Shown piece by piece: positions 10,125 to 17,792 of a stretch of DNA of 64,000 nucleotides. Source of the stretch: Halomonas alkalisoli. GTDB lineage: Bacteria; Pseudomonadota; Gammaproteobacteria; Pseudomonadales; Halomonadaceae. The notes below the pieces were generated by a model. That model did not search any database. It saw nothing but the letters and a program-made list of their open reading frames with translations, and was not told the DNA's origin. Each line of letters starts with the position of its first letter. Position 1 is the first letter of the stretch. The DNA is taken from the NCBI RefSeq assembly GCF_021412585.1, contig NZ_JAKCMI010000012.1, forward strand, positions 310,001 to 374,000, read 5' to 3'. The translations under genes were made by a program, and so were the position numbers.

Positions 10125-10790
10125 TCAGTCCCAGTTGACGATTTCCACGCGACGGTTCCGCGCGCGACCTTCGTCAGTCTCGTTGGTGGCGACCGGACGC
10201 GATTCGCCATAGCCAACGGTGGTCATGCGGTTAGCAGCGATACCGCGAGAGACGAGGAAGTCCCTGACGGAATCGGCGCGACGCTGGGACAGACCCTCGT
10301 TGTACGCGGCAGAACCGATGTGGTCGGTGTGGCCTTCGATACGGACACGCATCTCGGGATTCTCACGCAGGGTGTTGGCCACCTGGTCAAGTTCGCGGTG
10401 CGCGGCCGGACGAATTTCGGCAGAGTCGAAGGCGAAGGTGACTTCGCTATCCAGCACTACCGGTTCGAACACGGGCGCAGGCGCCGGCGCGGGCTCCGGC
10501 ATCGGCTCGCGCTCAACAACCGGCGCGGGCGCCGGCGTACGGTCCGCACACAGCAGCGCACCGATGGCGGCACCGGCGGCAGTACCAGTGGCGGCACCTT
10601 CCTCTTCATCGGAACTGCCGCTGGTGGCATAGCCGATGCTGCCGCCAATCAGGCCGCCGGCGATACCGCAGACCACAGGCTGCTGGTACCAGGCACGGTC
10701 TGAAGAGGGGTTGGTGTTGGGCGTGGCACAGCCTGAAAGGCCGACGACGAGAGCAGAACCTAACAGCAAGCCAGTCGTAGATTTTTTCAT
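10125..10790 (-). CDS. OmpA-family outer-membrane lipoprotein
   Basis: A 221-residue lipoprotein. The signal peptide MKKSTTGLLLGSALVVGLSG ends in a lipobox with the acylated Cys at about residue 21. A glycine-zipper stretch (GIAGGLIGGSIGYATSG, TGTAAGAAIGALL) and a Pro-Ala linker follow. The C-terminal OmpA domain has FAFDSAEIRPAA, then IEGHTDHIGSAAYNEGLSQR with the peptidoglycan-binding residues, and ends RARNRRVEIVNWD. It should tether the outer membrane to the cell wall, like Pal/YiaD-type proteins. The ATG at 10790 follows AAGGAGTCTTGTA; an in-frame ATG at 10838 lacks a signal peptide. A promoter is recognisable upstream and a terminator downstream, so it is monocistronic. Confidence 0.92.
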   Translation of the reverse strand: MKKSTTGLLLGSALVVGLSGCATPNTNPSSDRAWYQQPVVCGIAGGLIGGSIGYATSGSSDEEEGAATGTAAGAAIGALLCADRTPAPAPVVEREPMPEPAPAPAPVFEPVVLDSEVTFAFDSAEIRPAAHRELDQVANTLRENPEMRVRIEGHTDHIGSAAYNEGLSQRRADSVRDFLVSRGIAANRMTTVGYGESRPVATNETDEGRARNRRVEIVNWD

Positions 10791-10875
10791 TACAAGACTC
10801 CTTCTTGATTCATCTTCGGGCAATCCATTGTTGAGCACCCGAAATATCCGGGAATTCTGGGACCCGGTTGTTCAT

Positions 10876-10903
10876 AGTGTAGGCTTTATTCAGCCTCTCT
10901 CAA
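10876..10903 (-). promoter_or_regulatory. Sigma-70-type promoter of the OmpA-like lipoprotein gene
   Basis: On the minus strand TTGAGA (-35, 10903-10898), a 16-bp spacer and TACACT (-10, 10881-10876) give a good promoter. The start point would fall near 10870, leaving a leader of about 80 bases before the ATG at 10790. Confidence 0.6.
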
Positions 10904-10908
10904 AGCAT

Positions 10909-10938
10909 AACCTAATTCAACTGTCCAAGAATTAGGTT
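10909..10938. promoter_or_regulatory. Perfect 10-bp inverted repeat just upstream of the -35 box
   Basis: AACCTAATTC (10909-10918) and GAATTAGGTT (10929-10938) are exact inverted repeats separated by 10 bp, one helical turn. They end 6 bp before the -35 box of the lipoprotein promoter. The position, centred near -55, suits an activator or repressor dimer. The arms could also form an RNA hairpin if transcribed from further upstream. Confidence 0.6.
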
Positions 10939-11058
10939 GCCTTGGCGTCATAACGCGCAAAAAGCCTATACAACCTACAGAAACAAGCAAAGCGGTGCAG
11001 TAGAATTTTTTTGTAACACCCATGTATAGTTTAACCCTGACGCATGCAGTGTCCAACG

Positions 11059-11526
11059 TCACTGCAGGCTTCCGGGCCAGGTCCGGCGGAACTCCAGCAC
11101 CTCGGCCGCCGCCTTCAGCACCGGCTCGCGCAACTCCGCTTCCACCTGCAAGCGCTCGCGGTCCTCCCGCATCCTGTCACGCGGGGCAAGGGCCTTGCGT
11201 GCCGAGTGGGTATGCAGATGCTGGGTCCGAGCATAGACCTCGCCAAAGGGACGAAAGGCCGGACGCTCCATCAACTGGGGGTCGAGTATCTCCAGCAGCA
11301 CCTTGCAGCGCCAGGCACCTTCGGTGACATCCACCTGCTCCTGCAGCAGCGACGAGGCAACGATCTCGAGGTTTTCGAGACAGTTGTTATGGGCGCGCTG
11401 AAGCTCATCCCTCTGCATCGCCTGCCGACGCTTGACCTCACGCCAGAGAGTGAAGGCATATGCTCCCATACCGGCAATGATGGCCACGCCCAGCGCGAGC
11501 AGGACCAGGGCAGTCGTTGTCGTCAT
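11059..11526 (-). CDS. DUF2489 family single-pass membrane protein
   Basis: This 155-residue protein has one N-terminal transmembrane helix (ALVLLALGVAIIAGMGAYAF, about 6-25) and a helical cytoplasmic part with the family-like block SLLQEQVDVTEGAWRCKVLL (about 65-84). DUF2489 proteins have no known function. The ATG at 11526 is preferred over 11592, which would add residues inside the gap after cysQ. It follows cysQ by 66 bp on the same strand, so the two are probably co-transcribed. Confidence 0.7.
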   Translation of the reverse strand: MTTTTALVLLALGVAIIAGMGAYAFTLWREVKRRQAMQRDELQRAHNNCLENLEIVASSLLQEQVDVTEGAWRCKVLLEILDPQLMERPAFRPFGEVYARTQHLHTHSARKALAPRDRMREDRERLQVEAELREPVLKAAAEVLEFRRTWPGSLQ

Positions 11527-11592
11527 GGATTCGTCCAGCCTGTGGTTGAGAATGGGGTCGGATTGTACCGCAGGCAGGACCCGGCAATACAC

Positions 11593-12393
11593 TCAGCGCA
11601 GAAGATGGGCGACCAGGGAGACATCGCTACAGGCCACGAAAGAACCGTTGATCAGGCTTTCACCGCGGTTATAGCGCAGTGGCAGCCCGCTCTGGAGACT
11701 CAATACCACCCCGCCGGCCCCCTCCAGAACCCCTTGCCCCGCAGCGGTATCCCATTCACAGGTCGGCCCGACCCGCGGGTAGATATCGGCATTACCTTCG
11801 GCAATCCGGCAGAACTTCACCGAACTGCCGCATCGCTGCAAACGGGCATCGGGAAAGGTAGCCACCAGGCGTTGGGTTTCATCGTCGAGATGAGCGCGGC
11901 TCGCCACGATCCGCAGCGGCTTCCCGGCTCGCACACTCACGGGTTCGCGAAAATCCTCCCGCCAACGCCAGGCTCCGAGGCCCGCTCCCCCCGCCCAGGT
12001 CTGGCCGGTGGCAGGCATGTGCACCATGCCCAGTAACACCTCGCCATCCCGGACAAGCGCCACGTTGACGGTGAAATCATCATAGCCATCGATATATTCA
12101 CGTGTCCCGTCGAGAGGATCGACCAGCCAGTAGCACTGCCACTGCCTCCGATGCGACCAGGGGGCTGCCGCCTGCTCCTCGGAAAGCATGGGCAGGTCGA
12201 TCAGTTGAGGCAGGCCTACCTCAAGGCGCCGGTGAGCGGCGTGATCCGCCTCGGTGACAGGGCTCCCATCGACCTTGTACTGCGGATCACACCCCACCTT
12301 GCGTACCGCAAGAATATCGCGCCCCGCCGCTTCGCAAAGTCCGCGCAGCGCTTCCAGGCTCGGCAATGGCACCGGTGTCTTGTCGATAGACAT
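11593..12393 (-). CDS. cysQ: 3'(2'),5'-bisphosphate nucleotidase CysQ (first copy)
   Basis: This enzyme dephosphorylates PAP (and PAPS) left over from sulfate assimilation and sulfotransfer. It is a 266-residue inositol-monophosphatase-fold protein with the metal-binding motif WLVDPLDGTREYIDGYDDFTV split over motif A (DPLDGT), an upstream SPVTEADHAAH and LSEE. Motif B lies in PTCEWDTAAGQGVLEGAGG near the end. The ATG at 12393 follows a G-rich stretch; an alternative GTG at 12411 has no ribosome binding site. A second, clearly diverged cysQ lies at 61327-62154, so the genome encodes at least two. Confidence 0.92.
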   Translation of the reverse strand: MSIDKTPVPLPSLEALRGLCEAAGRDILAVRKVGCDPQYKVDGSPVTEADHAAHRRLEVGLPQLIDLPMLSEEQAAAPWSHRRQWQCYWLVDPLDGTREYIDGYDDFTVNVALVRDGEVLLGMVHMPATGQTWAGGAGLGAWRWREDFREPVSVRAGKPLRIVASRAHLDDETQRLVATFPDARLQRCGSSVKFCRIAEGNADIYPRVGPTCEWDTAAGQGVLEGAGGVVLSLQSGLPLRYNRGESLINGSFVACSDVSLVAHLLR

Positions 12394-12492
12394 GGGCACC
12401 CCCCCACTCACACACGGAGAACACTAGGCTCGAGCAGCCTCACCCATGCCGCGGCCAGATATCGACCAACGTATGATAGGGCTTGGCGAGAG

Positions 12493-13443
12493 CTACATTA
12501 CCCAGAGGGCGGCGTAGTGATCAAGCAGCAGCGCCCCGAAGACACCGAGGATATAGCGAATCGAGAACCAGAAAGCGGCCAGTGGTGCCTGAGGATCGTG
12601 GCCCCGCCACACTTTCCAGTTCCAGTACATGAAGCGCATATTGAGCGCCGTGACAGCGAGCAGATAGACCGCCCCACTCATGCCGATGACGAACGGCATC
12701 ATCGTCACGGCCACGGTCAGCCAGCCGTAAAGCCATACCTGCAGCCGGGTGAATGCCTCCCCATGGGTAACCGGCAACATGGGAACCCCGGCCCGCGCAT
12801 ACTCATCGCGCTTGTGAATCGCCAGTGCCCAGAAATGGGGCGGCGTCCAGGCAAAAACGATAAGCATCAGCAGCAGCGGCTCCGGTCCCAGCTGCCCGGT
12901 GACCGCAGTCCAGCCCAGCAGTGGCGGCGCCGCTCCGGCAACGCCACCGATGACGATGTTCTGCGGCGTGGCCCGCTTGAGAAAGGCGGTATAGATCAGC
13001 GCGTAACCGATCAGCGAGCCGAGGGTCAACCAAGCCGTCAATGCATTGACCTGCCACAGCAGCAACAGGATGCCTGCCACGGAGAGCAACGAGGCCCAGC
13101 CCAGCGCCAGAGCCGTGGGCATACGCTGGCTGGCCAGCGGGCGACGCGACGTCCGCAGCATCATGGCATCCAGCCGCCGATCGACCACATGGTTGAATGC
13201 GGCAGCCCCACCCGCCGCCAGCCCGATTCCGCTCAGCCCGAAAACCACCGTAGCCAGCGGGGGCAATACCGGCGTCGCCAGCGCCATGCCCACCAGGGCG
13301 CAGGCCAGCATGACAACGACCACACGCGGCTTGCATAGTGTGAGCAGGTCCTGCCAGGTCCAGTCGCCCGTCGCGCCCTCGGCATTGAAGGGCGCCGTCA
13401 AAGCGCGCTTCATTCCCGCTCGCTTCATTACCGCATTAGACAT
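12493..13443 (-). CDS. ctaB: Protoheme IX farnesyltransferase (haem O synthase)
   Basis: It transfers a farnesyl group to haem b, making haem O for the oxidase, in the inner membrane. The 316-residue UbiA-family protein has about eight to nine helices. The first Asp-rich motif is in FNHVVDRRLDAMMLRTSRRPL (about 85-105), and the second loop is HKRDEYARAGVPMLP (about 195-209). The ATG at 13443 lies inside ctaA (8-bp overlap) with AAGGAG upstream; a longer frame to 13542 runs into ctaA. It is the last gene of the oxidase assembly cluster. The same enzyme is called CyoE in bo3 operons. Confidence 0.95.
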   Translation of the reverse strand: MSNAVMKRAGMKRALTAPFNAEGATGDWTWQDLLTLCKPRVVVVMLACALVGMALATPVLPPLATVVFGLSGIGLAAGGAAAFNHVVDRRLDAMMLRTSRRPLASQRMPTALALGWASLLSVAGILLLLWQVNALTAWLTLGSLIGYALIYTAFLKRATPQNIVIGGVAGAAPPLLGWTAVTGQLGPEPLLLMLIVFAWTPPHFWALAIHKRDEYARAGVPMLPVTHGEAFTRLQVWLYGWLTVAVTMMPFVIGMSGAVYLLAVTALNMRFMYWNWKVWRGHDPQAPLAAFWFSIRYILGVFGALLLDHYAALWVM

Positions 13444-14500
13444 GCGCCCACTCCTTGTCCCGTCGTATTGTATTGTTTTCCAGCGCAGGCTCTCGCCAGT
13501 GCCATACCGCCAGCGCCAGGCACAGCACCAACGCCACGGCACCGGCAGTATGCAGCAGTGCCAGCCACAACGGCAGCCACATCAGTACATTGGCAATCCC
13601 CAGCCCCAGCTGAATGCCGTAAATGCCGACCAGGCCACCTAGCCAGGGGCGCAGGCGTGCCTCGTGCCAATGGCGTATCGCCAGAGCCACCAGGGCGAGG
13701 CCGAGCAGCAGCGCACCGATGCGATGCCCCTGATGAATGGCGACTCTCGCATCGGCGTGCAGCTGACCATGAAGGTAGTTCGGCCCCACCGTTTGCGTCA
13801 GATGAAAGCCCTCGCTCCAGTCCATCTCCGGCCACCATTGACCGTTGCATGTCGGGAATCCCTGGCACGCAATACCGGCGTAGTTGCTGGAAACCCAACC
13901 GCCCAGCGCGAGCTGCAGCAGTAACAGCAACATAGCCAACCCCCAGAGCGGCGTGAGTCGACGCCGTGGTTGCTCTCCCGTATCCCCGGCCGCAAATCGC
14001 CGCAAGCGCAGGTGGAGCCAGAGAAACAGCAGCAGTACAGCCAGCCCTCCGAGGAGATGCATCGTCACGACCTGGGGCCAGAGCTTGAGCGTGACGGTAA
14101 AGGCACCAAAAGCCCCCTGCAGCAGAATCACCACCAGCAGCGTCAGGCTGACTCCCCACGGATATCCCCGGCGCTTACGCAAGCCGGCTCCCGCTACCAG
14201 CAATGCTATCACCAGCAAACCCAGCGCCGAGGCAATATAGCGATGAATCATCTCGACCCAGGCCTTGAAACTTTCAAGCGGCGCATCCGGCGAGTGGGCC
14301 ATGGCCCGCTCCGCATCGGGCACTACCAGGCGACCGTAGCAGCCAGGCCAGTCCGGGCAGCCCAGTCCAGCATCCACCAAACGGGTCCAGACACCCACCA
14401 GAATCACGACGCTGGTGAAGACAATGCCTACCAGGCTCAGCGTGAGGAGGAGACCCAGCCGGGACGACAACACCTGGCCCCGCATCGATATGCCCTGCAT
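13436..14500 (-). CDS. ctaA: Haem A synthase (COX15/CtaA family)
   Basis: It oxidises haem O to haem A in the inner membrane for cytochrome aa3. The 354-residue protein has eight transmembrane segments. Conserved His residues sit in EMIHRYIAS, VVTMHLLGG, IHQGHRIGA and LLHTAGAV. Two periplasmic Cys loops are present as GLGCPDWPGCYG (about 46-57) and IACQGFPTCNGQWWP. The ATG at 14500 has GATGAGGTAAGAATCA upstream. It overlaps ctaB by 8 bp and follows the hypothetical gene at 14589 by 88 bp. Confidence 0.95.
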   Translation of the reverse strand: MQGISMRGQVLSSRLGLLLTLSLVGIVFTSVVILVGVWTRLVDAGLGCPDWPGCYGRLVVPDAERAMAHSPDAPLESFKAWVEMIHRYIASALGLLVIALLVAGAGLRKRRGYPWGVSLTLLVVILLQGAFGAFTVTLKLWPQVVTMHLLGGLAVLLLFLWLHLRLRRFAAGDTGEQPRRRLTPLWGLAMLLLLLQLALGGWVSSNYAGIACQGFPTCNGQWWPEMDWSEGFHLTQTVGPNYLHGQLHADARVAIHQGHRIGALLLGLALVALAIRHWHEARLRPWLGGLVGIYGIQLGLGIANVLMWLPLWLALLHTAGAVALVLCLALAVWHWREPALENNTIRRDKEWAHV

Positions 14501-14588
14501 TGATTCTTACCTCATCGATCTTGCTTGCCACTGGATCATGCGACGGCGAGAGTGAGAGCCGGCCACTGTCAACTCAACAATTGCCAGC

Positions 14589-15170
14589 TCAGCGATTGCC
14601 GACCTCTAGCTCCGGTGCCGCTCGCTTGTCAGGATTCATGCGTAGCAGATGGTTGATATCATCCAGCACATCGCGCAGTTCCACTTCGCGGGTGTAGGTC
14701 AGCACGGTTTCGCCACGTGGATCGAGCAGCCAGACGCGACCCGGCGTCTGCCATTCGGGCGCCTCGCTCCACTGAGCCAGGGACTCGCCCGGCAGAGCCG
14801 GCTCATCGCCGCCGATACGTAGGCGACTTACCCGTGGGGCTTCGCGACCCAGGGCACGATGCAGGCGCCACCACTGATCGGCCAGCTCGTCACAATCGCT
14901 GGAGCAATCGAAAGCCAGCACCCAGTCCCCCGGCTCCAGCGCCTCGCGGGGCTCCACAAGCGGCCAATGGGCAAGGGCCGGAACATCAGGCGCCAATTCG
15001 CCATGCGCGGTACGCTGATCGGGAATACCAATACGCCACTCCACCATGACCCAGGCGGTAATCACCGGTATGGCAAAGATAGCGATCAGCGCCAGCAGCT
15101 TGAAGCGCTGGCGACGCGCCCTCACGGAGTCCTGTTCACTACTGTGTTGATCGGCCGGCTTCTCTTGCAC
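14589..15170 (-). CDS. Membrane-anchored protein of the oxidase cluster, thioredoxin-like region
   Basis: A 193-residue protein with a basic N terminus, one transmembrane helix (LLALIAIFAIPVITAWVMVEW, about 25-45) and a periplasmic part. The periplasmic part has the order of a thioredoxin or SCO-like fold: WVLAFDCSSDCDELADQWW (CSSDC where CxxC or CxxxC would sit), then a late strand GRVWLLDPRGETVLTYT. It is placed between SURF1 and ctaA, as comparable uncharacterised genes are in Pseudomonas oxidase clusters. A role in delivering copper or redox equivalents to CtaC is a reasonable inference, not shown. The CxxxC spacing resembles SCO-type copper sites. Confidence 0.7.
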   Translation of the reverse strand: MQEKPADQHSSEQDSVRARRQRFKLLALIAIFAIPVITAWVMVEWRIGIPDQRTAHGELAPDVPALAHWPLVEPREALEPGDWVLAFDCSSDCDELADQWWRLHRALGREAPRVSRLRIGGDEPALPGESLAQWSEAPEWQTPGRVWLLDPRGETVLTYTREVELRDVLDDINHLLRMNPDKRAAPELEVGNR

Positions 15171-15271
15171 GTCTCTACCTTTTGCTGACAGCTGTCTACG
15201 AACCCAAGTGTACCGACTTGCTCGAACCCAAGGGACTTGGGCTAGCCTTCTTCACGGCCCTGCTCGTGGCG

Positions 15272-16015
15272 CTAACGGGGAGGCCTTGATGTACGGCGGT
15301 CCCTGGCCAGCCGCCGCCCGCCGACGATCATCATCACCAGGGCCGCAAGGGCCAGCCCCCACCACTGTACCGCGTACCCCATATGACGCTCGGGCGGCAT
15401 CACGCTGGGCTCCCACCATGGCTCGAGAAGACCGTCCCCCTCCTCCAGATGCAGCCAGCCATCATGGGCAAACCCAGGCGACAGGCTCCAGGCGGCGAGG
15501 TCGATCTGCTGCAGCCGCTGCTCTTCGCGGTTGGGGCCATAGAGCGGCCCCGAATCACCGGCCTGTTGCCAGCGGCCTTTTAGCGTCACTTCACCGCGGG
15601 GCGTTTCCACTTCCGGTGTCTCGCGAACCGGGCCGGTGGCCAAGAAACCACGCTGGACCAGCCATAGCCGACCATCCTCGGTGCGCAGGGGTGTCAAGGC
15701 CGCCACACCCAGTTGCCCGTTGAGTGTACGATTGTCGAGAAACAGGGTGTCTTCCGCCAGATACTCGCCGCGAAGTGTCAGATGCGTTCCCCCGGGGGGA
15801 GCCCTCATGGGCGCCTCAAGCGTTGGCGCCGCGTCGAGCCGGGCGAGATAGTCGCGCTTGTCGTCGGCCCGTTCCCACTGCCATAGTCCAAGGGCCAGAC
15901 CGAGTGCCACCAGCAGCGACCAGAGCACACACCATAAGCCCAGTCGCCAGCCAGGAAGACGCGCCGTCGGCACCCCTCCCCCCTCTGCCCCCTGACCCTT
16001 GATGGAGTAACTCAT
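15272..16015 (-). CDS. SURF1-family cytochrome oxidase assembly protein
   Basis: SURF1 proteins help insert haem A into subunit I. The 247-residue protein has an N-terminal helix (LGLWCVLWSLLVALGLALGLWQW, about 39-61) followed at once by the conserved WQWERADDKRDYL. A periplasmic domain has LRGEYLAEDTLFLDNRTLNG and GWLHLEEGDGL. The C-terminal helix follows HMGYAVQWWGLALAALVMM. The start is uncertain. ATG at 16015 overlaps the divergent DUF2909 start, while GTG at 15973 (233 residues) has a strong G-rich site, AGAGGGGGG, just upstream. Confidence 0.9.
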   Translation of the reverse strand: MSYSIKGQGAEGGGVPTARLPGWRLGLWCVLWSLLVALGLALGLWQWERADDKRDYLARLDAAPTLEAPMRAPPGGTHLTLRGEYLAEDTLFLDNRTLNGQLGVAALTPLRTEDGRLWLVQRGFLATGPVRETPEVETPRGEVTLKGRWQQAGDSGPLYGPNREEQRLQQIDLAAWSLSPGFAHDGWLHLEEGDGLLEPWWEPSVMPPERHMGYAVQWWGLALAALVMMIVGGRRLARDRRTSRPPR

Positions 16016-16211
16016 GCTGCTGAAGACCCTGATTGCCGTCGTATTCCTGGCCATGGTGACCAGCCTGGCAGCCGGCGTCGGCTTTCTGCTTCGCGACGAC
16101 AGCCGCTCACGCCGCCTGCTGATTTCACTGAAGATCCGTGTCGCCCTGGCGGCGCTGTTGATCGCGCTGCTGTTCTACGGCTTCTATTTCGGCAACCTGG
16201 CCGCCGCCTGA
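16014..16211 (+). CDS. Twin-transmembrane protein, DUF2909 family
   Basis: A 65-residue protein with two helices, MLLKTLIAVVFLAMVTSLAA and IRVALAALLIALLFYGFYFG. They flank the conserved hydrophilic loop LLRDDSRSRRLLISLKIR. It is the only plus-strand gene inside the oxidase cluster and starts at ATG 16014 with TGGAGTAACTC upstream. If SURF1 uses its ATG at 16015, the two divergent start codons share the bases CATG. The family has no known role but repeatedly sits beside ctaE and SURF1, suggesting oxidase assembly. Confidence 0.8.
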   Translation: MLLKTLIAVVFLAMVTSLAAGVGFLLRDDSRSRRLLISLKIRVALAALLIALLFYGFYFGNLAAA

Positions 16212-16233
16212 TCACCAGGCCCGTCAATTTGAA

Positions 16234-16265
16234 CTCCCGCCCAGCCACCCAGGGCTGAGCGGGAG
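16234..16265. terminator. Bidirectional terminator-like hairpin between DUF2909 gene and ctaE
   Basis: CTCCCGCCCAGCC and GGCTGAGCGGGAG pair over 13 positions with one mismatch around a six-base ACCCAG loop. It lies in the 98-bp gap between the two convergent stop codons. Confidence 0.65.
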
Positions 16266-16309
16266 ATATCGAACCATCGAGACCGTCGCCGCTGCGATCC
16301 GCTTGAGAC

Positions 16310-17167
16310 TTAGAAGACGTAGACAAACAGGAACAACCCCACCCAGACCACATCCACGAAGTGCCAGTACCAGCAGGACGCCTCGAAGCCGAAGTGCTCC
16401 TCGGGCGTAAAGTGACGCCGAATTATCCTCGCCAGCATGACGATGAGGATCAAGGTGCCGACGATGACGTGCACCCCATGGAAGCCGGTCAGGATGAAGA
16501 AGGTTGCGCCATAGATGCCCGCCTCCAGGGTAATGCCATAATGCGCGTAGGCTTCGTAATATTCGACGCCCTGGATCACGATGAAGCACAGGCCCAGCAG
16601 CACCGTACCTGCCAGCCAGTTGCGGCAGATCTTGCGATGCCCTTCCTTGAGCGCCTCGTGCGCCACGGTCAGGGTAATGCTGGAAGAGATAAGTATCAGC
16701 GTGTTGACCAACGGCAGGTGCCAGGGGCTGAAGACCTGTGCCGGCCCGGCAATGGAGGGATCTGGCGGGCTAAGCAATGGCCAATGGGCCGTGAATTCCG
16801 GCCACAACAGCGCCGTGGGGCCCTTCGTGCCCTCGCCTCCCAGCCATGGGATGGCAAACATGCGCACGTAGAACAGTGCGCCGAAGAAGGCCGCGAAGAA
16901 CATCACTTCGGAGAAGATGAACCAGCCCATTCCCCAGCGGAAGGAGCGATCCATCTGGGCATCATAGAGTCCGCTGCGGGATTCCACCACGACATCGCGG
17001 AACCAGAGCGCCATCACGGCCACCACCCCCGCCAGCCCCAGCAGCATGATAATGGTGCCGCGCCCATGGACCAGCACCATGCCGGTACCGATCATCATCA
17101 TGCCCAGCGCCAGGGACCCAAGCGCCGGCCACTTGCTGGTTGCAGGTACGTAATAGCTGCCACTCAT
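16310..17167 (-). CDS. ctaE: Cytochrome c oxidase subunit III
   Basis: This 285-residue integral membrane subunit of the aa3-type oxidase has seven helices. Conserved stretches include RWGMGWFIFSEVMFFAAFFG with the family Glu (about 90-110), GFHGVHVIVGTL and the final HFTPEEHFGFEASCWYWHFVDVVW. Its ATG overlaps the ctaG stop (ATGA), so the genes are translationally coupled. The unusually long loop MFAIPWLGGEGTKGPTALLW is typical of the Pseudomonas-type protein. Confidence 0.96.
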   Translation of the reverse strand: MSGSYYVPATSKWPALGSLALGMMMIGTGMVLVHGRGTIIMLLGLAGVVAVMALWFRDVVVESRSGLYDAQMDRSFRWGMGWFIFSEVMFFAAFFGALFYVRMFAIPWLGGEGTKGPTALLWPEFTAHWPLLSPPDPSIAGPAQVFSPWHLPLVNTLILISSSITLTVAHEALKEGHRKICRNWLAGTVLLGLCFIVIQGVEYYEAYAHYGITLEAGIYGATFFILTGFHGVHVIVGTLILIVMLARIIRRHFTPEEHFGFEASCWYWHFVDVVWVGLFLFVYVF

Positions 17168-17757
17168 GCCTCATCTCCTTCAATGGTCTTTGCAGCGGCC
17201 TGAAGCGGCGCTTGTTTGCCTTCAACGGGATAGAGCGTATAGACCAGGGTGACGGTATTGATCTCGGGGGGTAGATCGCGATCCAGCTGGAAGACCAGCG
17301 GCAGCTCGAGCTTCTCGCCAGCCTCCAGTCGCTGCTCCTCGAAACAGAAGCAGCTGGCCTTGCGCACGTGGCGCGTGGCGGTCGAGGGCGAGACGCTGGG
17401 CACCGCACGCCCCCAGCTCTCGCCACTGCTTTGATTGTTGAAGGTGAAATTCACCTCGGATGTCTGGCCCGGATGGAGTCGCACCTGCCGGGTTTCGACC
17501 TCCATGCGCCAGGGCAACCCGGAGCCATTGCGGGTGATGAACTGCACGGTCACCATGCGCGAATCGTCAACATTGTCATGGACCAATGCCTGGGCGTTGG
17601 TGTCCACCTTGCCGTTGATACCGGTGACGCGGCAGAACACGTCGTACAGGGGCACCAGGGCAAAGGCGAAGGCGAACATACCCACCAGCGCTGCCACGCT
17701 GCGCCATACCGTGCGCCTCACCCTCACTTCCTGAGTATCCGTTTCGTTCCGACTCAT
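17164..17757 (-). CDS. ctaG: Cytochrome c oxidase assembly protein CtaG (Cox11)
   Basis: This copper chaperone inserts CuB into subunit I on the periplasmic side. The 197-residue protein has one N-terminal helix (SVAALVGMFAFAFALVPLYDVF) followed by the conserved CRVTGINGKVDT. The copper-binding signature KASCFCFEEQRLEAGE is at about residues 126-141, followed by PLVFQLDRDLPPEINTVTLVYTL. It lies between ctaD and ctaE, the usual order. Confidence 0.96.
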   Translation of the reverse strand: MSRNETDTQEVRVRRTVWRSVAALVGMFAFAFALVPLYDVFCRVTGINGKVDTNAQALVHDNVDDSRMVTVQFITRNGSGLPWRMEVETRQVRLHPGQTSEVNFTFNNQSSGESWGRAVPSVSPSTATRHVRKASCFCFEEQRLEAGEKLELPLVFQLDRDLPPEINTVTLVYTLYPVEGKQAPLQAAAKTIEGDEA

Positions 17758-17792
17758 GCTTCGCTCCTCCTGTCACATGCCGGCACGCCGGC

